A stretch of DNA of 6,880 nucleotides. Origin: Thiobacillus sp. UBA2597 (GTDB taxonomy: Bacteria > Pseudomonadota > Gammaproteobacteria > Burkholderiales > Thiobacillaceae). The stretch is from positions 710-7,589 of the forward strand of contig DDKN01000027.1 of the NCBI GenBank assembly GCA_002339725.1, written 5' to 3'. The notes below the pieces were generated by a model. The model worked only from the letters and a program-made list of their open reading frames with translations. It did no database searches and was not told the DNA's origin. Shown here piece by piece: positions 5,624-6,880 of the stretch (the stretch's first letter is position 1; the number at the start of each line of letters is the position of its first letter). Position numbers and translations under genes: made by a program.

Positions 5624-5733
5624 CCGCCGAGTTAACGACAACTTGCAGGGCGGCAATTCTGCTAAAGCGTCGCCTGCTCTGAGCCCGGGGCCGGTAACGC
5701 CGGCAACCAAGATGGGCTTATCGCATGGAGCAG
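5624..5733 (+). promoter_or_regulatory. metK leader, candidate SAM-responsive structured element
   Basis: The leader can form a pseudoknot. P1 is CCGCC (5624-5628) with GGCGG (5649-5653). P2 is CGAC (5636-5639) with GUCG (5669-5672). Between and after these lie UUGCAG (5643-5648) and GCUAAAG (5661-5667), in the order known for SAM-II aptamers (P1, loop ending UUGCA, P1', linker, GCUAAA, P2'). A competing hairpin pairs GCAGG (5645-5649) with CCUGC (5673-5677), continued by 5651-5654 with 5669-5672. A third pairing, CUGCUC (5674-5679) with GAGCAG (5728-5733), would cover the metK ribosome binding site. A small hairpin (5690-5694 with 5700-5704) lies inside that loop. Against SAM-II: GAGUU replaces the usual GAUUU, the linker is short, and the second half of P2 pairs poorly. 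The identity is inferred, not established. Confidence 0.3.
5727..5730 (+). promoter_or_regulatory. metK ribosome binding site
   Basis: GGAG lies five bases before the ATG at 5736 and decides this start over an in-frame ATG at 5712, which has no ribosome binding site. The same bases belong to GAGCAG (5728-5733), which can pair with CUGCUC at 5674-5679 in the leader. Confidence 0.75.
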
Positions 5734-5735
5734 TC

Positions 5736-6880
5736 ATGAACGAATTCATCTTCACCTCGGAATCGGTCTCCGAAGGCCACCCGGACAAGGTCGCCGACCA
5801 GATCTCCGACGCCATCCTCGACGCCATCCTGACCCAGGACAAGCACGCCCGCGTGGCCTGCGAGACCCTGGTCACCACCAATCTCTGCCTGATGGCGGGC
5901 GAGATCACCACCCACGCCGTGCTCGACTACAACCAGATCGCGCGCGAGACCATCCGCCGTATCGGCTACAACGATCCGGCCCTGGGCTTCGACGCCGACA
6001 ACTGCGCGGTGATGACCACCATCCACAAACAGTCGGCCGACATCGCCCAGGGCGTGAACGAGGGCGAGGGTCTGTTCCTCGATCAGGGCGCCGGCGACCA
6101 GGGCCTGATGTTTGGCTACGCCTGCAGCGAGACGCCGCAATTCATGCCCCTGCCGATCTATCTGGCGCACCGCCTGGTCGAGCGCCAGGCCGAGCTCAGA
6201 AAGGATGGCCGCCTGCCCTGGCTGCGGCCCGATGCCAAGAGCCAGGTCTCGGTGCGCTATGTCGAGGGCCAGCCGGTTCATGTCGAGACCGTGGTGCTGT
6301 CCACCCAGCATCACCCGGAGATCTCGCACGGCCAGCTGACCGAGGCGGTGATCGAGGAGATCATCAAGCCGGTGATCCCGAAGGAGATGCTCAATGGCGA
6401 CACCAATTATTTCGTCAACCCGACCGGCCGCTTCGTCATCGGCGGCCCGCACGGCGACACCGGCCTGACCGGGCGCAAGATCATCGTCGACACCTATGGC
6501 GGCTCGGCCCCGCACGGCGGTGGCGCCTTCTCCGGCAAGGACCCGTCCAAGGTCGACCGTTCGGCGGCCTATGCGGCCCGCCACGTGGCCAAGAACGTGG
6601 TCGCCGCCGGCCTGGCCAGCAAGTGCCAGGTACAGGTGGCCTATGCCATCGGCGTGGCCAAGCCGGTCTCGCTCATGGTCAACACCTTCGGCACCAACAA
6701 GATCCCGGAAAAGCGCATCGAGGAACTGATCGCCAAGCACTTCGACCTGCGGCCCAAGGGCATCATCCAGAGCCTGCAACTGCTGCGCCCGATCTACACC
6801 CGCACCGCCGCCTACGGCCACTTCGGCCGCGACGAGCCGGAGTTCACTTGGGAAAGCACTGACAAGGCGGCAGCCCTTAA
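5736..6880 (+). CDS. metK: S-adenosylmethionine synthetase MetK (3' end cut by window)
   Basis: Makes S-adenosylmethionine from methionine and ATP, releasing phosphate and pyrophosphate, in the cytoplasm. The frame is open from 5736 to the window edge, where 381 complete codons plus two bases are seen. Family length is about 385-390, so only a few residues are missing. Signatures: TSESVSEGHPDK (7-18, with ATP/Mg-binding H15 and D17), the hexapeptide GAGDQG (118-123), the GGGAFSGKD loop (261-269), GRFVIGGPHGDTGLTGRK (237-254, approximate) and near the end DEPEFTWE. The start MNEFIFTSESVSEGH follows GGAG by five bases. It diverges from the envelope operon, an arrangement familiar in betaproteobacteria. 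A probable sigma70-type promoter lies 140 bases upstream, and the leader may be regulatory. An overlapping ATG (5725) opens a four-codon frame, M-E-Q-S-stop, that ends across the metK ATG. Confidence 0.98.
   Translation, partial: MNEFIFTSESVSEGHPDKVADQISDAILDAILTQDKHARVACETLVTTNLCLMAGEITTHAVLDYNQIARETIRRIGYNDPALGFDADNCAVMTTIHKQSADIAQGVNEGEGLFLDQGAGDQGLMFGYACSETPQFMPLPIYLAHRLVERQAELRKDGRLPWLRPDAKSQVSVRYVEGQPVHVETVVLSTQHHPEISHGQLTEAVIEEIIKPVIPKEMLNGDTNYFVNPTGRFVIGGPHGDTGLTGRKIIVDTYGGSAPHGGGAFSGKDPSKVDRSAAYAARHVAKNVVAAGLASKCQVQVAYAIGVAKPVSLMVNTFGTNKIPEKRIEELIAKHFDLRPKGIIQSLQLLRPIYTRTAAYGHFGRDEPEFTWESTDKAAAL

Noticed and set aside
5541..5735. SAH riboswitch or SAM/SAH riboswitch upstream of metK
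   Set aside because: The GAGGAGCG...GCCAGGCUCG pattern of the SAH class is absent. The GGAGCA at the start codon recalls the SAM/SAH class, but the matching upstream GCUUCC segment is not there.
5718..6821. Long minus-strand open frame of 367 codons opposite metK
   Set aside because: It is antisense to a fully recognisable metK. Its translation is low-complexity Gly/Ala/Asp/Arg-rich, as expected from the complementary strand of GC-rich coding DNA.
1..6880. tRNA, rRNA, CRISPR array, complete insertion sequence or phage genes
   Set aside because: No cloverleaf, regularly spaced repeat array, transposase or phage protein was seen. XerC here is the housekeeping enzyme in its usual context, not an integrase of a mobile element.

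Overview
The window is GC-rich chromosomal DNA. Its gene content and order point to a betaproteobacterium: two lipid A-type acyltransferases, then dapF, a DUF484 gene and xerC, with metK divergent from them. The proteins read like those of Thiobacillus, Rhodocyclales or Nitrosomonadales relatives. The genus is an inference, because no search could be run. Almost all of it is ordinary housekeeping sequence. The less ordinary parts are the metK leader and the repeats around xerC.

Layout. Positions 1-234 hold no gene I can support. They contain a strong palindrome (70-101), a GC hairpin (107-123) and a second repeat (182-233) that touches the xerC stop codon. From 5540 down to 235 the minus strand carries seven genes, apparently one transcription unit: acyltransferase B (4680-5540), acyltransferase A (3811-4683), a GNAT acetyltransferase (3309-3818), a small CoA-binding-fold protein (2836-3252), dapF (2003-2839), DUF484 (1350-2006) and xerC (235-1140). 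Four of the junctions overlap by 4 or 8 bases, which suggests translational coupling. Two junctions are open. One is a short AT-richer gap before the CoA-binding gene. The other is a 209-base gap before xerC, which contains two GC-rich palindromes in inverted orientation.

The 195-base gap 5541-5735 separates the operon from metK, which reads right and runs off the window a few codons before its expected end. Two sigma70-like promoters can be read back to back in this gap, with overlapping -35 boxes. The leftward one would start transcription at or next to the acyltransferase B start codon, giving a leaderless message. The rightward one would give metK a leader of about 130 bases. That leader contains a GNRA-loop hairpin, a pseudoknot-capable segment whose element order resembles the SAM-II riboswitch class, and two mutually exclusive pairings, one of which would cover the metK ribosome binding site. 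This is the best candidate here for an undescribed regulatory system, but it is a hypothesis from reading by eye.

How the genes fit together: the acyltransferases and dapF serve the cell envelope (lipid A acylation; meso-diaminopimelate for peptidoglycan and lysine). XerC resolves chromosome dimers at division. MetK makes S-adenosylmethionine. The DUF484, CoA-binding and GNAT genes have no firm function. Acyltransferase A has Asn where its family has the catalytic Asp/Glu.
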